Source of the DNA: JAHECW01 sp964641415
Lineage (GTDB): Bacteria > Acidobacteriota > Thermoanaerobaculia > Thermoanaerobaculales > Sulfomarinibacteraceae
DNA length: 64,000 nt
NCBI GenBank assembly: GCA_964641415.1
Contig: CAZXMW010000003.1
Span: forward strand, 1 to 64,000
Direction: 5' to 3'
Shown here in pieces: positions 1-9,383 of this stretch. The notes beneath the pieces were generated by a model that searched no databases, had not been told where the DNA came from, and saw nothing but the letters and a program-made list of their open reading frames with translations. The first letter of the stretch is position 1. The number at the start of each line of letters is the position of its first letter. The translations under genes were made by a program, and so were the position numbers.

Positions 1-56
<56 letters not shown>

Positions 57-138
57 ACAATCGTCCCCTGGGCCGCGAGTGTCAAGTCAGGCGCGCTGGC
101 GGTTTCAAGCACCGCCCGGGTTCAAAACCGGATGCGGG

Positions 139-144
139 TATCAT
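139..144 (+). promoter_or_regulatory. -10-like box TATCAT just before the Sir2 gene
   Basis: TATCAT ends 6 bases before the ATG at 151, and no Shine-Dalgarno is present. The expected start of transcription would fall on or next to the A of the start codon, suggesting a leaderless mRNA. No convincing -35 box is visible. Confidence 0.4.
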
Positions 145-150
145 CGCAGC

Positions 151-984
151 ATGAGCGAGAACATCGAGCACGGGGTCGACCGCGCCGCCGAGGCCATCGC
201 CACCGCGGGCGCCCTCCTCGTCACCGCCGGCGCCGGGATCGGCGTTGACTCGGGGTTGCCGGATTTTCGCGGCAACGAGGGGTTCTGGCGTGCCTACCCC
301 CCGCTACAGGGGCTCGGCATCGGGTTCATGGACATGGCCAACCCAATGTGGTTCCGGCGCGACCCCGAGCTGGCGTGGGGCTTCTACGGCCACCGGTTGG
401 GGCTCTACCGAGGCACCGAGCCGCACGACGGCTTCCGGCTTCTGCGCGAGTGGGGTCAAGCGAAGCCGCACGGCGATTTCGTCTTCACCTCGAACGTCGA
501 CGGCCAGTTTCAGAAGGCCGGCTTCGACCGCGACCGGATCCTCGAGTGCCACGGCTCGATCCACCACCTCCAGTGTCTCGAGCACTGCGGCGACATCGTC
601 CACGCAGACGGGGTCGAGGTCGTGGTCGACGAGGCGACCTTCCGCGCCGCCCCTCCCCTGCCCTCGTGCCCGCGCTGCAGCGCGCTCGCCCGGCCCAACG
701 TCCTCATGTTCAACGACTGGGGATGGCTGCCCGAGCGCAGCGCGGAGCAGGAGCACCGATTCTCCGACTGGATCAGATCCCTCGGCGATGCCCGGCTCGT
801 GATCGTGGAGATCGGCGCCGGCACCGCGGTGCCGACGGTGCGGATGACCTCCGAGCAGCTCGCTCGCCGCCCGGGCGCGACCCTGGTCCGCATCAACCTG
901 CGAGAACCCCTGGTTCCGGACGATCACGTCGGCATCGCGCTCGGCGGGCTGGAAGCTCTCGGTCGCATCTTCGAGCAAATGTAG
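151..984 (+). CDS. Sir2-family NAD-dependent protein deacylase
   Basis: A 277-residue Sir2 (sirtuin) domain protein, predicted to remove acyl groups from lysines using NAD in the cytoplasm. The NAD-binding glycine motif GAGIGVDSGLPDFRG lies near residue 25. The family TQNID motif appears as TSNVDGQ, the catalytic His follows in ECHGS, and two Cys pairs (QCLEHC and SCPRC) form the zinc site. The usual FGE segment after the second Cys pair is FNDWGW here, so this is a divergent bacterial subgroup whose acyl preference cannot be read from sequence. The ATG at 151 was chosen because the family motif begins shortly after it; an upstream in-frame extension to 79 looks non-coding. Confidence 0.88.
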   Translation: MSENIEHGVDRAAEAIATAGALLVTAGAGIGVDSGLPDFRGNEGFWRAYPPLQGLGIGFMDMANPMWFRRDPELAWGFYGHRLGLYRGTEPHDGFRLLREWGQAKPHGDFVFTSNVDGQFQKAGFDRDRILECHGSIHHLQCLEHCGDIVHADGVEVVVDEATFRAAPPLPSCPRCSALARPNVLMFNDWGWLPERSAEQEHRFSDWIRSLGDARLVIVEIGAGTAVPTVRMTSEQLARRPGATLVRINLREPLVPDDHVGIALGGLEALGRIFEQM

Positions 985-1198
985 AGCTCGATTCGGCGAA
1001 AGCGACATCGTCTTCGAGAAGATCGACCACTCTCTTCAGAGAGCCCACGGTGGGTTGCAAAGGGTTGGCGTGACGCCTGGGCCGGGCACGGCGTTTGAGG
1101 ATGTCGAAGAACCGGTCCTCGGTTCCGGTGAAGATCTCCCGACCGACATCGGACCGACGAGGCGAGCCGGGTTATGATTCTCGTTCGGAGGTGGATTC

Positions 1199-1540
1199 AT
1201 GGCGCTTTGGCTGCTCAAGGGCGATCTCGACGCCGATGGCTGGAACACGCTGCGCAAAGACTATGAGGATGACAAGACCGACATCATCCATCTCGACCCC
1301 AAGGTCTGGGCCGTGGTCGATGCCGACGACGCGCCCGACGGCTACCGTGGTCTGGTCGCGGTGAAGCCGCCCGACGGTATGTACATCGACCCCAACGGGA
1401 GCCCTCTCTACCTGGTCGACGGCGCAGTGGTCGAGACCGCCGAGGAAGTGGTGTCGGCGGCCGGCGGCGACGCCGAAGCCATGCTCGCCGAGATCGGCGA
1501 CGCGGCCATCGTGCTGCAGCGGATCGGCCGGGCGTTCTGA
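1199..1540 (+). CDS. Small hypothetical protein
   Basis: A 113-residue acidic protein of unknown function. It is supported by a strong Shine-Dalgarno (GGAGGTGG) 6 bases before the ATG and by a possible -10 box (TATGAT) near 1174. It has no signal peptide or membrane segment and no motif I recognise. The N-terminal half is rich in Asp and Trp and the C-terminal third is predicted helical. It lies between the Sir2 gene and the convergent end of the lpxA operon, with over 150 bases on each side, so it is probably transcribed alone. Confidence 0.6.
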   Translation: MALWLLKGDLDADGWNTLRKDYEDDKTDIIHLDPKVWAVVDADDAPDGYRGLVAVKPPDGMYIDPNGSPLYLVDGAVVETAEEVVSAAGGDAEAMLAEIGDAAIVLQRIGRAF

Positions 1541-1709
1541 CCGCAGCTCGCGTGCCGGCGGTCTCGACACCGTCGAACCCGGCGCTCGTCGCCGGCCGCT
1601 CAGATCGGGGCCGGGGCCGACGGGGTCCGCTCTCGCGTCCGACCCGCCGCCGTCGTCGCTCCGTCGCGCGGAGTACTTCAACTCCAGACTCGATCGGAGC
1701 GATCGAAGA

Positions 1710-2495
1710 TCAGGCCAGAACGACGCCTCGCTTCGAGGTCTCCATGAACTCGAGCACGACGTCGACCTCGGGCTGACCGGCGAGCTCGTCTCGGGCGCGG
1801 ACCAGAGCCTCGGCAGCGGGGATCTTCTTGCTGCCGACGAGCCGCCACAGCTTCCGCAGCGAACGCCGGCTGTCCTCGGAGAAACCCTTGCGCTCGAGAC
1901 CGATGGTGTTGGGTCCGTAGCACCGCACCGGCCGGTTGCCGGTGGTGTTCATGTACGGCAGACAGTCCTTGTTGGCGCCGGTGAAGCCGCCAAGAAACGC
2001 GTGCCGGCCGACCCGGCAGAACTGGTGCACGGCGCTCAGGGCGCCGACCGTGGCGTGGTCCTCGACCTCGACGTGACCGGCCAGAGTCGCGGCGTTGGCG
2101 AAAATCGTCTGCGAACCGACCTGGCAGTCGTGGGCGACGTGGACGTAGGCCATGAACAGGCTGGAGCGCCCGATTCGGGTGATCCCGCCGCCCCCGGGGG
2201 TCCCGCGGTGGATGGTGACGAACTCACGGAAAGTGTTGCCGTCGCCGATCTCGAGGCGCGTCTTCTCGCCCGCATACTTGAGGTCCTGAGGAGGTGCGCC
2301 GATCGAGCAGTGACTCTCGAAGTGGTTTCGGGCGCCGACGGTCGTCCAACCGGTGATCCGACAGTGCGGCCCGACATGGCAGTCGCGACCGATCTCGACC
2401 TGGCCGTCGATGATCGCGTAGGCGCCGACCACGACGCCGTCGGCGAGCTCGGCGGCCGGGTCGACGATGGCGGTCGGGTGGATGTTCGTGCTCAT
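1710..2495 (-). CDS. lpxA: UDP-N-acetylglucosamine acyltransferase LpxA
   Basis: First acyl transfer of lipid A synthesis, moving a 3-hydroxyacyl chain from ACP to UDP-GlcNAc in the cytoplasm. The protein is 261 residues, the normal length, and is built of left-handed beta-helix hexapeptide repeats. The catalytic His is residue 122 in the AHDC motif, and the typical AVHQFCRVG segment follows. Its ATG overlaps the fabZ stop (ATGA at 2492-2495), showing translational coupling. It is the last gene of the long minus-strand envelope operon; no lpxB or lpxI follows, only about 170 bases and then the convergent hypothetical gene. Confidence 0.97.
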   Translation of the reverse strand: MSTNIHPTAIVDPAAELADGVVVGAYAIIDGQVEIGRDCHVGPHCRITGWTTVGARNHFESHCSIGAPPQDLKYAGEKTRLEIGDGNTFREFVTIHRGTPGGGGITRIGRSSLFMAYVHVAHDCQVGSQTIFANAATLAGHVEVEDHATVGALSAVHQFCRVGRHAFLGGFTGANKDCLPYMNTTGNRPVRCYGPNTIGLERKGFSEDSRRSLRKLWRLVGSKKIPAAEALVRARDELAGQPEVDVVLEFMETSKRGVVLA

Positions 2496-2923
2496 GATCG
2501 CTCCGTCATGGCGGACAGAAGGTCCGCCTCGCACGCCAGCTCGCCGTCGACCGTGGCTCGACCGCGGAGCTTGGCGAACGTCCGCTTGACGCTGACCACC
2601 TCGAGCTCGAACACGACCTGGTCGCCGGGCACCACGGGCCGCCGGAATCGACAGTTGTCGATCCCCGTGAAGTAGATCAGCTTGCCGTCCCGATCCTCGA
2701 TCCGGCTGAACAGGAGGAAGCCACCGGCCTGGGCCATGGCCTCGACCAGCAGCACGCCGGGCATCACCGGGTGACCGGGGAAGTGGCCGAGAAACTGCGG
2801 TTCGTTGAAGGTCACGTTCTTGATCGCCCGAACCCAGTCGTCGCCCATCTCGAGAACCCGGTCGATGAGCAGCAACGGGTAGCGGTGCGGCATCACGTCG
2901 AGGATGTCCTGGATGTCCTTCAC
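2492..2923 (-). CDS. fabZ: 3-hydroxyacyl-ACP dehydratase FabZ
   Basis: Hot-dog fold dehydratase that converts 3-hydroxyacyl-ACP to trans-2-enoyl-ACP in fatty acid synthesis, and so competes with the lipid A acyltransferases for the same substrate. It has 143 residues, with catalytic His47 in GHFPGHPVMPG and Glu61 just downstream. The GTG at 2923 was chosen because it overlaps the lpxD stop as GTGA and yields the standard N-terminus with MPHRYPLLLIDRV. The gene is sandwiched between lpxD and lpxA with 4-base overlaps at both ends. Confidence 0.97.
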   Translation of the reverse strand: MKDIQDILDVMPHRYPLLLIDRVLEMGDDWVRAIKNVTFNEPQFLGHFPGHPVMPGVLLVEAMAQAGGFLLFSRIEDRDGKLIYFTGIDNCRFRRPVVPGDQVVFELEVVSVKRTFAKLRGRATVDGELACEADLLSAMTERS

Positions 2924-3969
2924 GGCCCCGGCTCCTTTTCGTCGGCGACGGCGGCAATCCGTCGCTCGAGCTCGGCCAACCGCCTGCGCAGTGCGTCGAT
3001 CCGACCGACGGCGGCCTGGGCCCGCATCCACTCCCGCTGAGGTCGCGCCGGAAAGCCGGCCAGAACGCTGCCCGCGGGAACCGATTTCATCACTCCGGCG
3101 GTGGCGCCGACCATGGTGCGTTCGCCGATATCCAGGTGACCGGCCGCGCCTGCCTTGCCGGCGAAGACGCAGAAATCGCCGATCCTGGTGGAGCCGGAGA
3201 TGCCGACCTGCGACACCAGCAGGCAGTGCTGGCCGACCTCCACGTTGTGGGCGATCTGGACCAGGTTGTCGATCTTGGACCCGCGGCCGATCCGGGTTGC
3301 GCCCATGGTCGCCCGGTCGACGGTGGTGTTGGCCTGAATCTCGACATCGTCCTCCAGCACCACGACGCCGACCTGAGGTACCTTGTGGTGGATGCCGTCA
3401 ACGGTGGCGAAACCATAGCCGTCAGAGCCGATGACGACCCCTGCCTGGAGCACGCACCGGTTGCCGACCCGACAGCCCCACTCGACCACGACCCGGGGAT
3501 GGAGCCGCGCATCGTCGCCGATCCGAACGCCGTCGCCGATGACGCAACCGGGGTCGATCACCGCGCGTGCGCCGATCCGGACGCCGCGGCCGATGACCGT
3601 CAATGCGCCGACGCAGGCGCCGTCACCGAGCTCGAGATCGTCGGCGACGACGGCAGCCGGATGGACGCCCGGCTCGGGCCTCGGTTGGGGGTGAAGGAGC
3701 TCGAGGGCGCGCGCAACGGCGAGATAAGGCTGCTCACACACCAGCAGGTTCCGGTCCGGCAGCTGGTCGGCGTCGGAGACGATGATCGCCCCGGCCCCGG
3801 ACGACGCCGCCGCCCCGACGTACCTGGGATTGTGCAGGAATGAGAGGTGCTCGGGACCTGCCTGGTCGAGAGGACGGATCCCGACGATCCGACGGCCGCC
3901 GTCCCCCACCACCCGCGCACCGATGCGGTCCGCGAGGTCGGCGAGAGAGAGAGACTCGCCCGGAGTCAC
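2920..3969 (-). CDS. lpxD: UDP-3-O-acylglucosamine N-acyltransferase LpxD
   Basis: Third step of lipid A synthesis, N-acylating UDP-3-O-acyl-glucosamine. The 349-residue protein has the LpxD N-terminal uridine-binding domain (about residues 1-100), then hexapeptide repeats with the catalytic His in IAHNVEVG and the GISGSTRIG turn, then a C-terminal helix (about 310-345). Its start overlaps the skp stop (ATGA at 3966-3969) and its end overlaps the fabZ GTG start. Confidence 0.97.
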   Translation of the reverse strand: MTPGESLSLADLADRIGARVVGDGGRRIVGIRPLDQAGPEHLSFLHNPRYVGAAASSGAGAIIVSDADQLPDRNLLVCEQPYLAVARALELLHPQPRPEPGVHPAAVVADDLELGDGACVGALTVIGRGVRIGARAVIDPGCVIGDGVRIGDDARLHPRVVVEWGCRVGNRCVLQAGVVIGSDGYGFATVDGIHHKVPQVGVVVLEDDVEIQANTTVDRATMGATRIGRGSKIDNLVQIAHNVEVGQHCLLVSQVGISGSTRIGDFCVFAGKAGAAGHLDIGERTMVGATAGVMKSVPAGSVLAGFPARPQREWMRAQAAVGRIDALRRRLAELERRIAAVADEKEPGP

Positions 3970-4481
3970 TGGGTGGTGTTGAACCGCCGGATCACGTCGT
4001 CGGTGATGTCCACGGCGTCGTCAGCATAAACCAGGCCGGACTGGAACTTGTTGAAAATGAGCGTGAAGCCGCGCTCCTGACCGATCTGGTCGATGACCGG
4101 GATGATCCGCTGCTCCAGCCCGCCCAGCTCGCGGCGACGAGCCTCATCGAGCTCGCGTTCGGCATCATCCTGGAAACGCTGCAATGCGATCTGCTTGTCC
4201 TCCATCTCCTTGCCGAGCTCGGCCAACCGGACCTCGGAAAGCGTGAACCGCTGTTTGGACATCTGCTCCTGCAGGGTGTTGAGCTCCTGCTGCAGCGCTC
4301 GGCCCTGGTCGATCTTCGCGTCCTGGAGCTGCTTGAGCTTCTGCAGCGCTTCCTTGCCGGGATCTGACTCGGTCACCACGCGCTGGACGTCGATGACCGC
4401 GACATTGATCTGCGCCGCTGCCGGCAGCGCGGACGCAAGGACGAGCGCTCCGAGACAGACGAGCCACGTTGAACGATGCAT
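3966..4481 (-). CDS. OmpH/Skp-family periplasmic chaperone
   Basis: A 171-residue exported protein with an N-terminal signal peptide (hydrophobic core about residues 5-20, cleavage after ALPAAA), then a long, charged, Gln-rich helical region typical of Skp tentacles and the conserved C-terminal end. Skp holds unfolded outer-membrane proteins for the Bam machine. The ATG at 4481 is preceded by a GGGGAGG ribosome site and gives a clean signal peptide; a longer upstream reading would bury it. It lies between bamA (47-base gap) and lpxD (4-base overlap), the usual order in diderm bacteria. Confidence 0.92.
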   Translation of the reverse strand: MHRSTWLVCLGALVLASALPAAAQINVAVIDVQRVVTESDPGKEALQKLKQLQDAKIDQGRALQQELNTLQEQMSKQRFTLSEVRLAELGKEMEDKQIALQRFQDDAERELDEARRRELGGLEQRIIPVIDQIGQERGFTLIFNKFQSGLVYADDAVDITDDVIRRFNTTQ

Positions 4482-4528
4482 GTTGAGAACCTCCCCGGTC
4501 GGCCGCGCTGCGGCCAGTTCGATCTCGG

Positions 4529-6943
4529 TCAGAATGTCGTGCCGATGGAGAACTGGAAATCGCTCGAGTCCTCCTCCGGCCACGGGTCGAGATTATACCC
4601 GTAAATGAAACGCAACGGCGCCTGGAAGATCGGCAGCAGGACCCGGAGCTCGACGCCCGTGGTACGCCGCCACAGACTCATGTCCCAGCCCTGCTCCTCG
4701 TGGTAGGTGTTGCCCACGTCGAAGAAGAACACCAGTTTGGCCGGGCCGCCGACGGCGAACTGCTGCTCGAGGTTGAGCAGCCAGTACCGGTCGCCGCCGA
4801 GGCGGACTCCGGTTTCGTTGACGAAGAAGCGAAGATCCTCGGTCCGCGGCAGCACCGTGTAGTAGGGAATGCCGCGCAGGCTCCGGTCGCCGCCGAGCCG
4901 AAAGCGCTCGTAGATCGGAATCTCGGAGTCGTTGTAGGTGTAAAACTGCCCGGCCTCGACGTTGAACGCGAAGACGAAGATCTGCTTGCGGTCATACGGG
5001 AACCACTGGGTGAAAGAAACCTCGGGCCTGATGTAGTCGAAGTCCCCGCCGAGCGGCCCGCCGGCCATCCGCAGGCGGACGTTGAACCGTTTGCCTCGAC
5101 TCGTGTCGAAGGGGTCGTTGCGGTTGTCGATGGTGAATGACGGGGTAAACGACGCAGTTCGGCCCTCGAACTCCTCGTAGAAACGCTCGAACTGGACGGG
5201 TTCGACGGGAGGAACCCCCACCGGCCGTCCGTGTCCGGCGGTCGGATCGCCCGGCGTGCCGAAGCGCGAGATGGCGTACCTGGAGCTGACATCCTCCCAC
5301 GAGAAGATACCGGTGACCGAGGAAAACGCTCTGACGCCCATCCCCACCGACACCGAGAACCCGGTGGTCTCTCGGAAGTAGTCGGCAACCTCCTGGTTGG
5401 TCTTGAACAGCGACCCGCCGAGCAGGATCCGCCGGTCGAGGAAGTAGGGTTCGGTGTAGCTGAGGGTGTAGAAGTCGGCGCGACGGCCGATCTGCAACGA
5501 GACGCCGAGAGTATTGCCGCGGCCGAGGAAGTTCCGGGTGTTGAACTGGGCCTGGCCGAAGAACCCGTCGAGCTCCGAGTAGCCGGCGCCGAACTGGATG
5601 TCGTTGCGGCCGACCTCGTTGCCCTTGACCTGGACGTTGACCCGTTTGTTCTCCTCGTCGAAATCGAACTCCAGCGGCTCCTCTTCCAGCTTCCAGTACC
5701 CGAGGGCGTTGACCTTGAACACCGAGCTGCGCAGCAGGCCCATGTTCATCCAGTTTCCCTCGACCAGCCGGAACTCGCGTCGCAACACCTTGTCCCGGGT
5801 CGTCGTGTTGCCGACGAACTCGAGTCGCCCGAGATGGTAACGATCCCCCTCGAAGACATCGACCACGACATCGACAGCGTTGTCCTTGTCCTCGACCTTC
5901 TCCCAACGTTCATTGGCATAGGCGTAGACGTAGCCCGAGTTGTGGTACAGCTCCTGGACCTTCTCCTTGCCGGCGTCGAACTCTTTCTTCGAGTAGGTTC
6001 GGCCGGTTTTGACCTCGAACAGGCTCTGCAAACCCTCCGGATTGAAGATCTCGACGCCTTCGATGGCGACCGAGTCGACGGTGTACGATTCGCCCTCTTC
6101 AACCGGAATCGTGACCTGCATTCGGAATTTCTTGCCCTTGAGGGTTTCAGCCTCCGGTTTCTTGGCGGTCAGATCGAGAATCGGCTCGCCGATCTTGACG
6201 TCGAGGTAGCCGTGGTTCATGTAGAAGTCGCGCAGATTGTCGCGGTCCTCCTCCCAGTCCTCACGGGAGTAGATGATCTTCTTTCCCCACTTGCGGAACA
6301 GGCTGATCTCTTTCACCTTCTTCAGCGCACCGCGGAGCTTGCCGTCCGAGAACACCTCGTTGCCCGCGAACTCGATGTCCTCGATCTTGACCTTGGCCCC
6401 TTCCTCGATCATGTAGGTGACCTTCCGCCGGTTGCGACCGACGTCCTCGACAACGAACTCGACCTTCGCCGACCGGAATCCCTCCTCGTCGTAGACATCC
6501 TTGACGGCATTGCGGATCCGCGACAGCTGCGACATCTTGAGCGGGACATTGCGCGGGATCTCGACGCCTTTCTCGTCGAGGCTGTCCTTCATGCTCGAGG
6601 TGCTGACCTTCTTGTTGCCCTCGAAGATCACCGAGTCGAGAAACGGGCGCTCGCTGACCACCACGTAGAGAATCACTTCGCCCGTCTCGGTGGTCTCGCT
6701 CTCGATGCTGAGATCCTCGAACAGGCCCGAGTCCCACAGCCGGTTGAAACCCTCGGTGATCATGCCCGGGTCGAGCGGATCGCCGGCCTCGAGCCCGAGG
6801 TAGTAGGTGATGGTGTCGAGAGTGACCGTCACCCCACCCTCGACGACGACGTCCTGGACGATGGGCCGGTCGCTCTGGCCGGAGACGGCGGACGGAATGA
6901 GCAGAGACAGCAGGGCGGCGAGCCACCCCGCTGCCCGGCTCAC
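4529..6943 (-). CDS. bamA: Outer-membrane assembly factor BamA
   Basis: Core of the Bam complex, which inserts beta-barrel proteins into the outer membrane. The 804-residue protein has a signal peptide ending near SAVSGQ, about five POTRA domains (roughly residues 27-430) and a C-terminal 16-strand barrel. The LRGIPYY version of the conserved loop-6 motif is near residue 685, and the protein ends in Phe, as outer-membrane barrels do. The GTG at 6943 overlaps the clpC stop (GTGA) and is preceded by AGGAGGT. Direct coupling to clpC is unusual. Confidence 0.97.
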   Translation of the reverse strand: MSRAAGWLAALLSLLIPSAVSGQSDRPIVQDVVVEGGVTVTLDTITYYLGLEAGDPLDPGMITEGFNRLWDSGLFEDLSIESETTETGEVILYVVVSERPFLDSVIFEGNKKVSTSSMKDSLDEKGVEIPRNVPLKMSQLSRIRNAVKDVYDEEGFRSAKVEFVVEDVGRNRRKVTYMIEEGAKVKIEDIEFAGNEVFSDGKLRGALKKVKEISLFRKWGKKIIYSREDWEEDRDNLRDFYMNHGYLDVKIGEPILDLTAKKPEAETLKGKKFRMQVTIPVEEGESYTVDSVAIEGVEIFNPEGLQSLFEVKTGRTYSKKEFDAGKEKVQELYHNSGYVYAYANERWEKVEDKDNAVDVVVDVFEGDRYHLGRLEFVGNTTTRDKVLRREFRLVEGNWMNMGLLRSSVFKVNALGYWKLEEEPLEFDFDEENKRVNVQVKGNEVGRNDIQFGAGYSELDGFFGQAQFNTRNFLGRGNTLGVSLQIGRRADFYTLSYTEPYFLDRRILLGGSLFKTNQEVADYFRETTGFSVSVGMGVRAFSSVTGIFSWEDVSSRYAISRFGTPGDPTAGHGRPVGVPPVEPVQFERFYEEFEGRTASFTPSFTIDNRNDPFDTSRGKRFNVRLRMAGGPLGGDFDYIRPEVSFTQWFPYDRKQIFVFAFNVEAGQFYTYNDSEIPIYERFRLGGDRSLRGIPYYTVLPRTEDLRFFVNETGVRLGGDRYWLLNLEQQFAVGGPAKLVFFFDVGNTYHEEQGWDMSLWRRTTGVELRVLLPIFQAPLRFIYGYNLDPWPEEDSSDFQFSIGTTF

Positions 6944-9375
6944 GACACCTCCTGGTGGTGCGGCCGGACGTCGGCCGCCTGCTCGGCCGCCGGCCGGCCG
7001 TCGACCATCCGGACCCGGAGTCGCACCTCCGACCCGGCCCGGGCGTCGATCAGCACGTCCGCCACCGCGTCCTCGACCGAGAGCTTGATCAGCCGGCGCA
7101 GCGGGCGGGCGCCCGCCTGCGGATCGAGACCACACTGGTCGAGCAACCACTGCGGCACCTCGTCGGTGTACTCGAGCTCGACATCCCGCCGACCGAGGTA
7201 CGCCACGACCTCGTCGAGCAGCAGCCGGGCGACCTTCAGCATGCTCGCCTCGCCGAGCGAGTCGAAGACGATGACGTCGTCGAGCCGGTTGACGAACTCC
7301 GGAGGAAAGTGGCGCCGGAGCTGACGATCGACGATCTCGCGGACCCGCGCCGCTCCGAGCTCCTGCCGTGCGTCGCCGAAACCGACACCGTCCTCGGCGG
7401 CCAGGTCTCGGCTGCCGAGGTTGGAGGTCATGATGATCAACGTGTTGGTGAAATCGACCACATTGCCGTAGTTGTCGGTCAAGCGACCATCCTCGAGGAC
7501 CTGGAGAAGCAGGTTGTAGATATCCTGGTGAGCCTTTTCGATCTCGTCGAGGAGAATCACCGAGTATGGGTTGCGACGGACCCGCTCGGACAGCTGACCA
7601 CCCTCTTCGAAACCGACGTAACCCGGGGGCGAGCCGATGAGCCGCGACACGGTGTGCTTCTCCATGTACTCCGACATGTCGAAGCGCACGAGCTGGTGGA
7701 CATCTTGGAACAGAAAGCCGGCGAGCTGCCGCGCAAGCTCGGTCTTGCCGACGCCCGACGGACCGAGAAAGATGAACGAGCCGACAGGGCGGTTCGGGCT
7801 GGTGACGCCGAGGCGACTGCGGCGGATTGCCCGCGAGACCGCTCGAATGGCGTTGTCCTGGCCGACGACGCGCTGGTGCAACAGCTCCTCCATCCGGCGC
7901 AACCGGTCGGCCTCGTCCCCCTCGATGGAGGTCACCGGGATTCCGGTCCACGACGCCACGACCTCCTCGATGTCCGACGCCTGAACCGTGATCTCCTCCG
8001 ACGAGTCGGCGGCGTGGGCCTCGAGCATCTCGAGCTCCTCGCGCAACCGAAGCTCCTCCTCGCGGAGCTCGACGGCGGCCTCGAAGTCCTTCTTGGAGAT
8101 CGCGTCCTTCATGCCGCGCACCGCGCTCTGGATCTCCCGTTGGACCCGGCGCAGCGACGACGACGACGACACGACCCGCAGCTTGACCCGCGCGCCCGCC
8201 TCGTCGAGCACGTCGATCGCCTTGTCGGGGAAGGCACGGTCGGGGATGTACCGCGCCGAGTGCGCGACCGCGGCGTGCACAGCGTCGTCGGCGTAACGAA
8301 CGCCGTGGAAGTCTTCATAACGGGTCTGAACGCCGCGGAGAATCTCGATCGTCTCGTCCTCGGAGGGCTGGCGGATGGTGACGCCCTGGAAACGACGCGA
8401 CAACGCGCGGTCCTTCTCGACGTAGGTGCGGTACTCGCGCACCGTGGTCGCCCCGATGCACGTGATCTCGCCGCGGGACAGGGCGGGCTTGATGATGTTG
8501 GCGGCGTCGAGCGAGCCCTCGGCCGACCCGGTCCCGATCAGCGAGTGAATCTCGTCGATAAAAATGATGACCTCGGGATGGTCGAGGAGCTCGGAGAGCA
8601 GGCCCTTGAGGCGCTCCTCGAACTGCCCGCGATACTTGGTGCCCGCCACCAGCAGCGACAGATCCAGGGCGAGGATGCGTCGGTTGGCCAGAGACAGGGG
8701 CACCGCGCCCTCGACGATCCGGGTTGCGAGTCCTTCGACGATGGCGGTCTTGCCGACCCCCGAGTCGCCGAGCAGCAGCGGGTTGTTCTTGGTCCGGCGG
8801 CTCAGGATCTGGACCACCCTTTCGACCTCGACGTCACGTCCGATGAGCGGGTCGAAGCCGCCGTCGGCAGCGATCCGGTTGAGGTCACGCGAGTATTCTG
8901 CGATGTGCGGCGTCGCGCTCGCCGACGCCTCTGCCTCGAGCTCGTGACCGCGCCGGATTACCTGGTCGCGCAGCTGGAACAGATCGAGCCCGCGGGAGCT
9001 CAGATACTGGGCGGTACCGCCGTCCTCGATGCGCAACAGACCGAGCACGAGGTGCTCGGTGCCGACATGACCGTGACCCATGCCCTCGGCCTCGTTCACG
9101 GCGTATGCGAGCACCCGCTTGGTGTCCTCGGCCAGGGGCAGGTCGGGCGACCTGCTCACCGGCTCGAGCACGATCGCGTCCCCGAGCAGCTCATCCCGAA
9201 GCTGACGAACGTCGACGCCGAGAGACTGACAGAGATCGATGAGAACCTCGTCAGCCTCGCGCAGCATCCCGAGCAGGACGTGCTCGGTCGCGATGTGGTG
9301 ACTCGCCGATCGAGACGCTTCGTAGCGAGCGAAAAAAAGCGCGCGTCGGACGTTGTCGTTGAATCGTTCGAACAT
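6940..9375 (-). CDS. clpC: ClpC-type AAA+ unfoldase
   Basis: Hexameric ATP-driven unfoldase that normally feeds ClpP. The 811-residue protein has two Clp N-terminal repeats (about 1-145), a first AAA+ domain with Walker A at 203-210 (GDSGVGKT), a middle region with a UVR-like helical segment (AVELREEELRLREELE), and a second AAA+ domain with GPSGVGKT. The UVR-type middle marks it as ClpC rather than ClpA or ClpB. The start at 9375 gives the standard MFERFNDNVRRAL terminus, 8 bases after the lolD stop. It sits inside the envelope operon, and no clpP is in the window. The last 30 or so residues are a low-complexity tail. Confidence 0.93.
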   Translation of the reverse strand: MFERFNDNVRRALFFARYEASRSASHHIATEHVLLGMLREADEVLIDLCQSLGVDVRQLRDELLGDAIVLEPVSRSPDLPLAEDTKRVLAYAVNEAEGMGHGHVGTEHLVLGLLRIEDGGTAQYLSSRGLDLFQLRDQVIRRGHELEAEASASATPHIAEYSRDLNRIAADGGFDPLIGRDVEVERVVQILSRRTKNNPLLLGDSGVGKTAIVEGLATRIVEGAVPLSLANRRILALDLSLLVAGTKYRGQFEERLKGLLSELLDHPEVIIFIDEIHSLIGTGSAEGSLDAANIIKPALSRGEITCIGATTVREYRTYVEKDRALSRRFQGVTIRQPSEDETIEILRGVQTRYEDFHGVRYADDAVHAAVAHSARYIPDRAFPDKAIDVLDEAGARVKLRVVSSSSSLRRVQREIQSAVRGMKDAISKKDFEAAVELREEELRLREELEMLEAHAADSSEEITVQASDIEEVVASWTGIPVTSIEGDEADRLRRMEELLHQRVVGQDNAIRAVSRAIRRSRLGVTSPNRPVGSFIFLGPSGVGKTELARQLAGFLFQDVHQLVRFDMSEYMEKHTVSRLIGSPPGYVGFEEGGQLSERVRRNPYSVILLDEIEKAHQDIYNLLLQVLEDGRLTDNYGNVVDFTNTLIIMTSNLGSRDLAAEDGVGFGDARQELGAARVREIVDRQLRRHFPPEFVNRLDDVIVFDSLGEASMLKVARLLLDEVVAYLGRRDVELEYTDEVPQWLLDQCGLDPQAGARPLRRLIKLSVEDAVADVLIDARAGSEVRLRVRMVDGRPAAEQAADVRPHHQEVS

Positions 9376-9383
9376 CTTGTGAA

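Noticed and set aside
109..132. Inverted repeat around GGTTCAAAACC resembling a tRNA T-arm
   Set aside because: No acceptor, D or anticodon arm can be formed around it; likely chance.
1541..1709. Possible terminator after lpxA
   Set aside because: Small hairpins (CTCCG/CGGAG and CGATCG/CGATCG) are present but there is no T run, so no intrinsic terminator can be claimed.
5231..7324. Long plus-strand frame opposite bamA
   Set aside because: Antisense to bamA with its intact domains; composition follows the codon positions of the real gene.
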